A stretch of 64,000 bases of DNA from CAYPPG01 sp964412555 (GTDB lineage Bacteria; Hinthialibacterota; Hinthialibacteria; Hinthialibacterales; Hinthialibacteraceae): contig CAYPPG010000014.1 in the NCBI GenBank assembly GCA_964412555.1, positions 66,033 through 130,032 on the forward strand. The letters are read 5' to 3'. The stretch's first letter is position 1, and each line of letters starts with the position of its first letter. Of the stretch, positions 1-8,495 are shown in pieces. Under the pieces are notes generated by a model. The model searched no databases and was not told the origin of the DNA. It was given only the letters and a program-made list of their open reading frames with translations. The translations under genes and the position numbers were made by a program.

Positions 1-396
1 AAAACGTTGGAAATCAGAAAAATCCGCATTTCGAATGACTAATATTGATCCTGGTTCTTCCGCAAGAGCGCGTCGCCACCCATTAAGCCATGGACCAATA
101 GAATGACTCGTAGCTTGTTGTAAAAAGATGATTAATAAATCATTTCGAACTGGTAGAAGTGAACCTTCCTCAAGATGTTTTTCTTCCGAAGTAGATTGTA
201 ATTCAAATATTGGCCGAAGCAGGCGACTAGCTTCCTTTGAAGAAGAAAGTAATAAGGGATATTTTGGAAGGTCTTTTAAAACTGCCAACATAACAAGCAA
301 CGAACGAACAAGATCATCTTGATTATTCCATAAAAGAACATGGATCCCTCGCTTTTCAAGCAAGATCGATTTGGCAAATTGTTCCGCTGTAGCCAT
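1..396 (-). CDS. Unknown protein, C-terminus cut by window edge
   Basis: An open frame runs from an ATG at 396 to the first base of the window: 132 codons with no stop, so the gene continues outside. The protein begins MATAEQFAKSILLEKRG and has alternating hydrophobic and charged segments (for example LLVMLAVLKDL, DLLIIFLQQ, SILVIRNADF), which suggests a soluble alpha/beta protein. It starts one base after the stop codon of the upstream ATPase gene (TAG-G-ATG), so the two are almost certainly co-transcribed and translationally coupled. I do not recognise the family. Its position behind a STAND/AAA-like ATPase suggests a partner or effector of that ATPase, which is inference only. Confidence 0.7.
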   Translation of the reverse strand, partial: MATAEQFAKSILLEKRGIHVLLWNNQDDLVRSLLVMLAVLKDLPKYPLLLSSSKEASRLLRPIFELQSTSEEKHLEEGSLLPVRNDLLIIFLQQATSHSIGPWLNGWRRALAEEPGSILVIRNADFSDFQRF

Positions 397-397
397 C

Positions 398-1735
398 CTA
401 ACCTACTTTTTCTCCTTTATTGATGCGATATCGTTGCAATATTTTTTCAGATAAAGGATGAATTCGTAAAGGTTGCTCGCCTTTATCAGGTTCCATTACA
501 AGTAATCCAATCGGAGATCGCAATAAAGTGGCAGCTGCGCCTAGTCCAATTTTATTTTGATCTATTTGATCCAATAATTCTAATTCAGTTGGACCATAAT
601 CTTGATAAGCTCTTTGTGCATTGTAGATAATAGCTTGTGCATCCGAGATTTCAATGCGTTTATGGCCAGATAAGTGTGCTTCCTTACATGCATCAATCAA
701 AAATTGGATAAAAGTTCGTGGAATACCACCACTGTAATGTGCTAATAATTTCAGACTTTCGGGAGGAATCAGTTTTGCTAGTTCACAACTTTTAAGAATT
801 TCCTCATAAATGGATGGAATGTTATCACCGTCCAATTCAGGAATATCCAAAGGATAAACCATTAAAGGTTTTCCCCAATATGATTCGACTGAATATCGCA
901 TTTCACCAAGCGTATATTCATATGGAGCCGTCATGATTATTGAAGCATTTATTCTTTGCCATTGAGGAACAACTTCGATAAGAACTTCTTTTGCAGATAA
1001 TGAATTCCGAATTTTATCAACGTGGTCAACGATAAGCACGGGTGGTCGTCCTCGATGTATATCTTTGAGCCATCCTAACAATCTGTTCAATAGATTTATT
1101 AAACTATCTGGAGCCAATCCAAATCGTTCAGAACGCTCTGAAACAGCTTCGTGTTGAGCGGCTTTACCAAGGATCAAAGCAACAGCTCCTATTTTATCAT
1201 TCAAATAAATCGGAAAATCCATTCCACCAAAACTGAATATCGCTTTCTGATTATCCTTTGTTTTTTCTCCTTGCAACCAATCGATTAAGCGTTCTAATAT
1301 TTCATCTTGTAATCGAGAATAATTATTACGAATTTCTATTGGTTGCCTATCCAAATTTTTTGTTAATTTCCTTGAAGCACTCCAGCAATCCCTAAAAATC
1401 GTTAAAAAAACACCGGTTGCACCACAACGTTCAGGATGCTCTTCTTTTTCTAAGTCACAAAAAACCCAAAATCCAGCACGCTGTTTTTCAAGAACTCTCT
1501 GACGAAAAAAATACCATAATTCAGATGATTTTCCTACACCAATCTGGCCAGTTACAAGAACTCTAGCTTTGCCTTGTTGACTTTCAATTTCAAGAAGAAG
1601 CCTTTTTGTAAGATCTCCACTTTCTCGTTCTTGATGTTTTGTCTCTCCCTCATACATTCCTGTACCTGCAGGTTTTTCTGCGTTAAGACGTCCTAAAATC
1701 TTGCGTAAATCTTGAAGATTATTAAGAGAAGGCAT
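398..1735 (-). CDS. P-loop ATPase (AAA/STAND-like), 445 aa
   Basis: Soluble ATPase with Walker A GQIGVGKSS at about residues 63-71 and a Walker B-like segment PVLIVDHVDK near residue 235. A helical C-terminal half contains a winged-helix-like tail (LRSPIGLLVM...LRIHPLSEKIL). The segment SGGIPRTFIQFLIDA resembles the sensor/lid part of Orc/Cdc6-like and STAND ATPases. I start it at the ATG at 1735 because GAGG lies 7 bases upstream. A TTG seven codons earlier is the alternative. No membrane segment is visible. It leads a two-gene operon whose second gene runs off the window. ATPases of this type are frequent in signalling and phage-conflict systems, but nothing here proves that role. Confidence 0.75.
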   Translation of the reverse strand: MPSLNNLQDLRKILGRLNAEKPAGTGMYEGETKHQERESGDLTKRLLLEIESQQGKARVLVTGQIGVGKSSELWYFFRQRVLEKQRAGFWVFCDLEKEEHPERCGATGVFLTIFRDCWSASRKLTKNLDRQPIEIRNNYSRLQDEILERLIDWLQGEKTKDNQKAIFSFGGMDFPIYLNDKIGAVALILGKAAQHEAVSERSERFGLAPDSLINLLNRLLGWLKDIHRGRPPVLIVDHVDKIRNSLSAKEVLIEVVPQWQRINASIIMTAPYEYTLGEMRYSVESYWGKPLMVYPLDIPELDGDNIPSIYEEILKSCELAKLIPPESLKLLAHYSGGIPRTFIQFLIDACKEAHLSGHKRIEISDAQAIIYNAQRAYQDYGPTELELLDQIDQNKIGLGAAATLLRSPIGLLVMEPDKGEQPLRIHPLSEKILQRYRINKGEKVG

Positions 1736-1934
1736 TGAAATACCTCGTAAGATCAATCAACAATTTCTATAGATTATTACACACAATTCAAATAAAGTAA
1801 AGAATTCTGTAATATGGATCATTTCAAGTACCATTAATAAGGATTTATAGGTTGTCAGTAATGCAATATGAAGGCACAATACCGGTTGAATAATCATCGA
1901 AAATTTCACTAAACTGACTGTGAGATTACAATCT

Positions 1935-4274
1935 ATGACATTACAATCTCTTTTATCAATCTTGATGCTCCTAACAGTAGAATCCGAGTTGTTCAATGAT
2001 TGTTTCGAAAATACACTTTCCAATTGGAGTTCCCTTTGGACAAGAGAAGCGAATGCAGGATCGGCTACCCTTGAAACACAGACGGCATTCAAAGGAGATC
2101 AATCCGTAAAGATCGTACATCACGGTGAAGAGAATTGGAGTTTCTCTCCCCATGATCGCATCCCGGTCAAGCCAGGGGATTTATTCATCTTACACGCCGC
2201 GATGAAAATCGAGGGAGAAGGTTCTGCGACTCTCTGCGTGGTTACGCTCGATGAAAAGGATAACGTCCTTGATTGGTCTTATGCCGCAGAAAGCCGGAAA
2301 GGAACGAGTGACTGGCAATCCGTCTTTTCCCATTTCATCACCACGGATAACGTTGCCACCATCTATCCTCGTGTAATCGGAGAAGGCAAGGCAACCGTTT
2401 GGGTGGATGATTTCCGCCTTGCGAAGTCTGGAAATATACAAACGATTCGCGATCAATCCATGCCGAAGGTAGCTTCACTCGAAAATTCATTTCTTTTGCT
2501 GGACTTTCATACTGATGATGGAACTATTTCGGTCAAAGATAAACGCACCGGACAAACTTGGAAGCAACAATGTATCAATCCCGATTGTGCCATTACAGAT
2601 ATCAAAAAAAGTGAACGCAAAATCGAAGTTCGACAGATACAAATTGAATCCACACATAATATCACAACGACCCTAGAGCTTGATGAAAAGAAACCGGAAT
2701 TCCTTTTCACCATTTCAAAAGCAGGTGAAATCGGGGAACTGCAATGGCCCATTCGGTATCCGTATCCCTTTGTGAGTCATGCGGGAACCTATCTTGTTGT
2801 TCCGATGAATGAAGGAATTTCTTATCCGGTCGACGATCCATCGATCTCACCCAGGAGACTCATCGCTTATGGCGGACACGGAATATGTATGCCGTTTTGG
2901 GGAGTTACGGATGGAAAGAGAGGACATATGGCTATTCTCGAAACACCGGACGACGCGTCCATACGCATTGGGAGGCAGGATGGCAATCTTTGCATCGGTC
3001 CGGAATGGGAAGCACAGAAACGTCTTTTCGGCTATAACCGTCAGATTCGTTACGTCTTCTTTGATCAAGGCGGTCATGTTGCCATCTGCAAACGCTATCG
3101 GCAGTATGCGAAAGAGCATGGTTTGTTGAAAACCCTTCAGGAAAAACAACAGGCAAATCCAAATGTCGACAAATTGATCGGAGCGGTCAATGTTTGGTGT
3201 TGGGAACGGGAAGCGCTCGGAATTGTCAAGGAAATGAAATCAGCGGGGATCGATCGTATCTTATGGAGCAATCGTGAATCCCCCGAGGTAATTAAAGCCA
3301 TGAACGACATGGGCATCCTCACCAGCCGTTACGATATTTACCAAGATACGATGAATCCCGATCATTTCCAGTATCTACGCGGTGTGCATCCCGACTGGAC
3401 AACCGAAGCCTGGCCGGACGACTTGATGCTCGATGCAAACGGCGACTGGCGCAGAGGCTGGCGCGTGAAAGGAAAGGATGGGGAATGGTATCCTTGCGGT
3501 GTGTTATGTGACAAGCAGGCATTGAAATATGCCCGACAGAGAATTCCGAAAGAATTAAACAACCATCCTTATCAATGCCGTTTCATCGACACGACCACTG
3601 CTTCTCCATGGCGGGAATGCTACCATCCCGATCATCCGATGACACGAAGCGAAAGCAAGTATTGGAAGATGGAACTTCTGCGTTATATCTCCGAAGAAAT
3701 GAAGTTAGTCACCGGTAGTGAAACGGGGCATGACGCCGCCGTGCCGTTCGTGCATTATTTCGAAGGGATGCTGAGTCTGGGGCCGTATCGGGTACCGGAT
3801 GCCGGCCGGAATATGCGGCAAAGATGGGAGGAAGTTCCGGAACGAGTGGAAAAATTTCAAGTTGGGCACAAATACCGTCTGCCGTTGTGGGAACTCGTGT
3901 ATCACGATTGCGTGGTGGCGCAGTGGTATTGGGGAGATTACAACAATAAATTACCGTCGTTGTGGGATAAACGAGATCTTTTTAATATTCTATATGGTAC
4001 ACCACCGATGTTTATGTTCGAAAAACAATATTGGGAAAACAACCGGGAACGATTTGTGCAAAGTTACCAGAATGTTTGCCGTGTTGTGCGGGCGGTGGGA
4101 TATGCGGAAATGACGGATCACCGCTTTTTAACCCAGGATCGTGATGTGCAGCAAACTCAGTTCGATAATGGAGTTGTGGTCACTGTCAATTTCGGAAATT
4201 CGCCGTATCGCTTAAATGATCAAGTGAACATTCAACCCATGGATTTTCATGTTACCGGAATGCAAATTCGATAA
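1935..4274 (+). CDS. Secreted glycoside hydrolase-like protein with N-terminal carbohydrate-binding domain
   Basis: About 779 residues. A short hydrophobic N-terminus (SLLSILMLLTVES) fits an export signal. Residues about 20-165 look like a CBM4/9-type jelly roll (paired W/F, ending VWVDDFRLA). The rest is a beta-sandwich plus a TIM-barrel-like catalytic region similar in layout to the large DUF5696/GH101-like families. The motif FIDTTTASPWRECYHP supplies a candidate nucleophilic Asp at a strand end, and VTGSETGHDAAVPF a candidate acid/base Glu. The family assignment is from memory of motif style, not a search, so substrate is unknown. A GTG at 1920 is an alternative start; neither start has a clear ribosome site. 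It is transcribed alone, divergently from the ATPase operon. Confidence 0.6.
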   Translation: MTLQSLLSILMLLTVESELFNDCFENTLSNWSSLWTREANAGSATLETQTAFKGDQSVKIVHHGEENWSFSPHDRIPVKPGDLFILHAAMKIEGEGSATLCVVTLDEKDNVLDWSYAAESRKGTSDWQSVFSHFITTDNVATIYPRVIGEGKATVWVDDFRLAKSGNIQTIRDQSMPKVASLENSFLLLDFHTDDGTISVKDKRTGQTWKQQCINPDCAITDIKKSERKIEVRQIQIESTHNITTTLELDEKKPEFLFTISKAGEIGELQWPIRYPYPFVSHAGTYLVVPMNEGISYPVDDPSISPRRLIAYGGHGICMPFWGVTDGKRGHMAILETPDDASIRIGRQDGNLCIGPEWEAQKRLFGYNRQIRYVFFDQGGHVAICKRYRQYAKEHGLLKTLQEKQQANPNVDKLIGAVNVWCWEREALGIVKEMKSAGIDRILWSNRESPEVIKAMNDMGILTSRYDIYQDTMNPDHFQYLRGVHPDWTTEAWPDDLMLDANGDWRRGWRVKGKDGEWYPCGVLCDKQALKYARQRIPKELNNHPYQCRFIDTTTASPWRECYHPDHPMTRSESKYWKMELLRYISEEMKLVTGSETGHDAAVPFVHYFEGMLSLGPYRVPDAGRNMRQRWEEVPERVEKFQVGHKYRLPLWELVYHDCVVAQWYWGDYNNKLPSLWDKRDLFNILYGTPPMFMFEKQYWENNRERFVQSYQNVCRVVRAVGYAEMTDHRFLTQDRDVQQTQFDNGVVVTVNFGNSPYRLNDQVNIQPMDFHVTGMQIR

Positions 4275-4691
4275 ACGGGCTTACAGCATATCCGTTACGG
4301 AAATTCCCAATCCTGTTTCTTTTTTTCACCTTTCCTTTTTCATACGATCCATTCATCGTGATATTCTTTCTCAAATGAACATTCTTATCCAACGATTTGG
4401 AAAGAATCTTTCTTTCCATCATTTTGGCTTGCTCTTTGCGAATAGGAAAAGAAAACGGATCGTTCGATATATAAGAATAATGAAAAATCTCTTTGTTTCA
4501 TTCTCACAGTTGACAAAAAAACGATGTCAACTATACATTTATAAAAAGACAAAGTGTTGGTTTCCTAGTAATAAAGAGTCCTCACCATTATTCTAGCGTT
4601 TCCACGACAGTCACATACAGAACTTCTATCCGCATAAAAGATTTGAAATCCTTTATACGAACGAATATCCACCTGAAAGGAGCAATGATCC
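4275..4691 (+). other. 417-base intergenic region with prepilin promoter
   Basis: No convincing gene is present. A run of pyrimidine-rich sequence follows the stop at 4274, and a 115-codon frame here has low-complexity composition and no ribosome site. The right half holds the promoter at 4510-4537, a leader of about 150 bases, and the AAAGGAG ribosome site at 4676-4682 of the prepilin gene. Confidence 0.5.
4510..4537 (+). promoter_or_regulatory. Sigma-70-type promoter for the prepilin
   Basis: TTGACA at 4510-4515 and TATACA at 4532-4537 with a 16-base spacer. It lies about 150 bases upstream of the prepilin start, leaving a long leader. Confidence 0.55.
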
Positions 4692-5252
4692 ATGAATCAT
4701 GGATTCACGTTAATCGAGTTACTCATCGTTGTCGCAATCATTGGTATCTTGGCGGCAATTGCCGTCCCCAATTTTTTAAATGCCCAAGTCCGCGCCAAAG
4801 TAGCCGGTGCGGAAGCGGACATGCGCAATATCGGCACCGCTATTGAAATGTATGCGCTCGATTATAACAAACCGCCGCGGACATTCACCGGCGGATGTTA
4901 CACCGGAACATGCGAAGGAAGCCAAATGTCACGCTACCAGCGTATGAGCCAATTGACTACACCGATTTCCTATATGAGCAGTATTCCGGAAGACAAGTTC
5001 AATCGAATCGAGATCGAGACCAGTGAAATCGTGAATACGTATCCCTATTGGGAACCCGGTTTTGCCGACAACTACCGTAATCCCAATGCATTAGGACGTC
5101 ATTTCAAGAACCAACGCACTCCAAACGGCCAATGGGCATTGATGAGTTTCGGTCCGGACGGTGATTTCGAAGCCGCCGGCGGCGGAGACTTGGCTCCCTA
5201 TATGCCATCAAACGGTCTCAATTCCAATGGCGACATCATGCGATTCGGATAA
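4692..5252 (+). CDS. Type IV pilin / type II secretion pseudopilin-like protein
   Basis: 186 residues starting MNHG followed by the class III prepilin motif FTLIELLIVVAIIGILAAIAVP. The leader is only four residues, with Gly at -1 for prepilin peptidase, Phe at +1 and Glu at +5. The mature N-terminus is one hydrophobic helix, and the rest is a periplasmic or surface domain. The C-terminus ends SNGLNSNGDIMRFG, a signature shared with two other prepilins in this window. It also shares the segment TTPISYMSSIP with them. The start is fixed by AAAGGAG nine bases upstream. A hairpin lies just downstream, then a secreted propeller-like gene. It could be a pseudopilin of a type II-like secretion system or a minor pilin; no assembly ATPase is in the window. 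Confidence 0.85.
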   Translation: MNHGFTLIELLIVVAIIGILAAIAVPNFLNAQVRAKVAGAEADMRNIGTAIEMYALDYNKPPRTFTGGCYTGTCEGSQMSRYQRMSQLTTPISYMSSIPEDKFNRIEIETSEIVNTYPYWEPGFADNYRNPNALGRHFKNQRTPNGQWALMSFGPDGDFEAAGGGDLAPYMPSNGLNSNGDIMRFG

Positions 5253-5263
5253 GAAAAAAAACC

Positions 5264-5298
5264 GCCTCGAATCCGTTTGTACTAGACGGATTCGAGGC
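5264..5298 (+). terminator. Strong hairpin, probable terminator or processing site
   Basis: A perfect 13-bp stem (GCCTCGAATCCGT at 5264-5276 with its complement at 5286-5298) and a 9-base loop, preceded by an A-run at 5253-5261 and followed by the weakly T-rich sequence AGATCATTTT. It lies 12 bases after the prepilin stop. The A-run makes it a possible bidirectional terminator. Partial read-through into the propeller gene is possible, since no separate promoter is obvious before 5372. Confidence 0.7.
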
Positions 5299-5371
5299 AG
5301 ATCATTTTCTAGCGGGAGCCAGTGTGTTCTTGGCTCCGACACCTACATGCTCTTGAAAGGAGAATCATATC

Positions 5372-6409
5372 ATGAACATCAAAACTTTGCTTGGTGCTGT
5401 ATTGTTGACAGCCCTCGCTGTCACAGCAGTCAGCGCAGCTCCGTTTACACCGGGAAACGTCGTACTGTGTGACGCGGCGGAAGACCGGTTGATCGAAGTT
5501 TCACTCGGTGAAGAGGAAGCGACCGTCGTTCAGGTAGTCACGTGGGAACTTGGCGACACCAGTCGCCGGCGTCCGTTAGGGGTAGCGTTCGATCCAGCCG
5601 GCTATTGTTATGTGGGAATCACTGGAGTTCCGACCTCCGCGACGGAAGCAGTCGAGTTTCCGGAAGGCCGAGGCGAGATCATGCGGATCGCTCCGGATGG
5701 TTCCATGGATTTTTTCGTGTTACCGGAAGAAGTGACCAAAGGCACATGGGTCAGCAGCTATGATCCTCATGAAGTGTATATCATGAGCAATGAACCGCCG
5801 CCGCCTTTGCCTTCTCATCTCTTCCGCTATCAATTTACCGGTGATCAAATCAGTGAACCAACCTTATTCGAAGTATCCAATACCGCACAAGCAAACGGCA
5901 ATGGCGGATACGGCAAAGCGCTGGAATTACCGGACAGCAGAATTTTTATTCCCAGCAATACAGAAAACGTCATCAATATTTATGATCAAGAGGGCGGCGC
6001 ACCCGTCGATTCCATTACGACGGAAGTGGGATACCGGTCTTTAGCGTTCATCGAAGGCACGGATTATTTATTGGCCAATCCGGATGGAACGACCGTCGAC
6101 CGTATTACCTTTGAAGGTGAAGTGGAAGGCACATTTGATTTCAGTCTTGATTTCATGGGTGGTGTATGGAACTTCACCATCTTGAGAGATGAAACGGAGC
6201 GTTTCATTGTCACCAATCACAACGGTCCTGCTGATTCAAACAACATGGTTTATATCTATGATGCTTCCGATCTGCAGAATATCTTCCCGACAATGCTCCC
6301 GATAGTCGGTCTGTCCGATTTCGGGGATGAAGACGGTATGGCAACTCAATTGTTCGATTCCGCCGCTGTTCCTGAACCTGTCAGTGTTTCGAGTTGGTCA
6401 ATCTATTGA
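5372..6409 (+). CDS. Secreted beta-propeller-like protein with C-terminal W-x-[IL]-Y tag
   Basis: 345 residues. The signal peptide MNIKTLLGAVLLTALAVTAVSA is followed by PFTPGNVVL. The body has repeated beta-propeller-like blades (RRRPLGVAFDPAGYCYVGITG, EIMRIAPDGS, ISEPTLFEVS) resembling NHL/SMP-30/Vgb-type folds. The extreme C-terminus is VPEPVSVSSWSIY, a motif found on four other exported proteins here. It is a clear paralogue of the protein at 42152-43165, sharing the PFTPGN opening, RRRPLG, CYVG and the C-terminal motif. GAAAGGAG lies upstream of the ATG with normal spacing. It sits 119 bases after a prepilin gene, the same gene pairing as the second copy. Function is unknown; the fold suggests a binding or display protein outside the inner membrane. 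Confidence 0.75.
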   Translation: MNIKTLLGAVLLTALAVTAVSAAPFTPGNVVLCDAAEDRLIEVSLGEEEATVVQVVTWELGDTSRRRPLGVAFDPAGYCYVGITGVPTSATEAVEFPEGRGEIMRIAPDGSMDFFVLPEEVTKGTWVSSYDPHEVYIMSNEPPPPLPSHLFRYQFTGDQISEPTLFEVSNTAQANGNGGYGKALELPDSRIFIPSNTENVINIYDQEGGAPVDSITTEVGYRSLAFIEGTDYLLANPDGTTVDRITFEGEVEGTFDFSLDFMGGVWNFTILRDETERFIVTNHNGPADSNNMVYIYDASDLQNIFPTMLPIVGLSDFGDEDGMATQLFDSAAVPEPVSVSSWSIY

Positions 6410-6556
6410 TCGAAAAAACTCCTTTAAAAGGAAACGATTCATCAAAAAAAATGGGGATAATTCATTGCTATTGAGTAGGAATGGATGTCTCCCTTTCTTA
6501 TTTGTGTCATCCATGTAGATAATAGAGGGTAAAAGACGTACTGTAGGAGAGCCATC

Positions 6557-6730
6557 ATGTTCGGTGTATGTCCCCGGCGATCGAAAGATCATCCCAAAGC
6601 ACGGTTTACAACCTTGAAAACACTCCTCAACAAAGAAAAACCGAAACCCGTGGCAAAAACGGTTATGTACGGCATGATCATTTTGCTGTTCTTATTGGTG
6701 ATTTTTATCATAGGAAAAGCATTGTTGTAA
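6557..6730 (+). CDS. Small single-pass membrane protein, 57 aa
   Basis: A short frame from an ATG with GGAG seven to eight bases upstream (TAGGAGAGCCATC-ATG). The sequence has a basic N-terminal half (CPRRSKDHPKARFTTLKT...KEKPKPVAK) and one strongly hydrophobic segment (MIILLFLLVIFIIG), ending in KALL. This predicts an N-in, single-span inner-membrane protein. A terminator hairpin starts seven bases after the stop, which supports it as a real transcription unit. No family is recognised. Confidence 0.65.
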   Translation: MFGVCPRRSKDHPKARFTTLKTLLNKEKPKPVAKTVMYGMIILLFLLVIFIIGKALL

Positions 6731-7046
6731 ACTCACTTTGAGAAATGGGAGAAAAAAGGAGTGATTGTTTTCTCCATTTTCTTTCTCAAACAAAACGAAG
6801 CGCACTCTACAAGTCCACCCTCGTGACACAGCTTTTATTCTTTACTCCTTTTGCAATTTGATTCTCTTTATTAAATTGACACTCATTTTTCTCACAATCT
6901 CTTCCTTGTCTCCAACTTCTTGAAATTTCTTAAGTATAGATAAATCAGTCCGATAATGTAAACAGTGAAAAGTATTCCCGCAATGGGTACTCTTTTTGCT
7001 AGAGGAAATGTCGCAAAAGAGAGAATGCAAATGGAGTATTGTTGAA
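6731..7046. other. 316-base intergenic region
   Basis: It begins with the terminator at 6737-6790. The remainder is AT-rich. A minus-strand frame here encodes a TM-like stretch (IAGILFTVYIIGLIYLYL) but has no start codon with a ribosome site near it, so I do not call it. No clear promoter was seen for the gene at 7047. Confidence 0.4.
6737..6790 (+). terminator. Long imperfect terminator hairpin
   Basis: TTTGAGAAA at 6737-6745 pairs with TTTCTCAAA at 6782-6790, and the inner segment TGGGAGAAAA pairs imperfectly with TTTTCTCCA around 6768-6776. The structure immediately follows the 57-residue gene. Confidence 0.6.
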
Positions 7047-8495
7047 ATGATCTTAACTCATGGAAATACACCGGTTTTTGTTCCTCTTCATTCGTTGGAA
7101 GGGATCTCCGTGGTGGATTCGCATTTGAATCATGTTGTGTCTTTAGCGAGTCTTGCGGATCCGGTGTCTTCAACGTCCCAATTGAACACGATGGAATCGC
7201 TTTTGAACTTCCCGGGAATCCGAAGGGCGTTTCATTATTACTATGAAAACAACAAAATTCATGGAATCCCCTCGACATCGTTGGGTCCCTCGATCATTCA
7301 GTTGCAGCCAGGGGAAACGGTGGCTTCTCTTCTGTATTTGGAAAAATCCCCAAATTACGGACTTGTATACAATATTCTCTTGAAAGAATATATCGTGGAA
7401 GAAGGTGTCCCCTCTTTCTCTGAGGAAAACATCGACTGTATCAATGTCGCCCGTCCGGAGCATATCCGCAAATATTTCAATCGCGTCAATCCGAACAATG
7501 CCGTATTATCAACTCTTATTTCTTTAGCCAATGCCATATACCTTATTGATCATGGCGAGGATGAAGAAATCATGTCCTGCCTGGAAGCCCGCCTTGATTG
7601 GATGGAAGAAGAACGAAAGAAAAATATTGATAATCCCTCAGGATTGCTTTTGGCGCCATACGGTTGTTCAACCAATGGATTGGATTTTGGAATCGAACCG
7701 GAAACACCAAACGGTCATTTAACAGGAATTTGGAAGGAAGATTTTTATGAACTGCTCATGAACTTTCGCGTCTACATTCCGCCTCTTCTTGAGTACATCA
7801 ACAACCGCAAATCTTTTTCAGCGGCTTCCTCCTATATCAATAGTTCTATTGGTCCGATTCGGTTGAAAGACAAAGAAGAAGAGCAAGCGGAAGGATTGTT
7901 CCTCCATATTCGCTCCAATTCGGGAAAAGGATTTGAATTTTGGATCGGCAATGTCCCCTATGAAGGGACACTGGACTCCCCTCAAATCTTTTACGATAAA
8001 ATAACCGTCAAGAAAAAAGATGCGTCCGCCGGTGACATCTTATCGTGTTTTCCTATGATCGATTCTCTGGACATGCTGCTGCCTCTATTCTTACAGGCCT
8101 CTCGTGAACAACGCCATTTTCGGTCCCCGGAAAAATCGATTTCGGAAATCATCACGGAATGCCGCCGCAATCATCCTCATGAAACCCGCTTTGCATTGGA
8201 AAAGCTGGCTCGCGATCATTCGTGTACCGTTCCGGAAGTAACGGAATATTGCCCGGAAGATGAGATTCGTGAAACATTGTACAACTCGATTCGGGTCAGT
8301 GGTGAATCACGATCGGTCATTCATCAAATGATGTCTTATAAAAAACTCGGTAGTGTGAACGGGATACTCCTGCCTGGCAGTAAAGAAGAATTTGAAATGA
8401 TCAAGAAAGAAAGAATACGGGCGGTGCGGGAAGCCGAGTATAAAAAACGATTTCAAGAAATGAACAAGAAAGTTCTCATGAAAACGGACGGTTAA
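7047..8495 (+). CDS. Unknown soluble protein, about 482 aa
   Basis: No signal peptide or membrane span, and no family is recognised. The protein is rich in acidic and charged helices toward the C-terminus (SKEEFEMIKKERIRAVREAEYKKRFQEMNKK), suggesting a coiled-coil tail. A central region has beta-type segments (LFLHIRSNSGKGFEFWIGNVPYEG). I start at the ATG at 7047 (MILTHGNTPVF) because GGAG lies 10 bases upstream. An ATG at 7008 and a TTG at 6996 are in frame but poorly placed relative to a ribosome site. It is a monocistronic-looking gene. Its TAA stop overlaps the stop of the convergent nuclease gene within the four bases TTAA at 8492-8495. Confidence 0.7.
   Translation: MILTHGNTPVFVPLHSLEGISVVDSHLNHVVSLASLADPVSSTSQLNTMESLLNFPGIRRAFHYYYENNKIHGIPSTSLGPSIIQLQPGETVASLLYLEKSPNYGLVYNILLKEYIVEEGVPSFSEENIDCINVARPEHIRKYFNRVNPNNAVLSTLISLANAIYLIDHGEDEEIMSCLEARLDWMEEERKKNIDNPSGLLLAPYGCSTNGLDFGIEPETPNGHLTGIWKEDFYELLMNFRVYIPPLLEYINNRKSFSAASSYINSSIGPIRLKDKEEEQAEGLFLHIRSNSGKGFEFWIGNVPYEGTLDSPQIFYDKITVKKKDASAGDILSCFPMIDSLDMLLPLFLQASREQRHFRSPEKSISEIITECRRNHPHETRFALEKLARDHSCTVPEVTEYCPEDEIRETLYNSIRVSGESRSVIHQMMSYKKLGSVNGILLPGSKEEFEMIKKERIRAVREAEYKKRFQEMNKKVLMKTDG

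Noticed and set aside
1757..2092. Minus-strand 111-codon frame over the start of the glycosidase-like gene
   Set aside because: It overlaps a better-supported gene antisense and has no ribosome site or family features.
6892..7278. Minus-strand frame with a TM-like segment
   Set aside because: No start codon with a ribosome site near the TM segment, and most of it is antisense to the gene at 7047.
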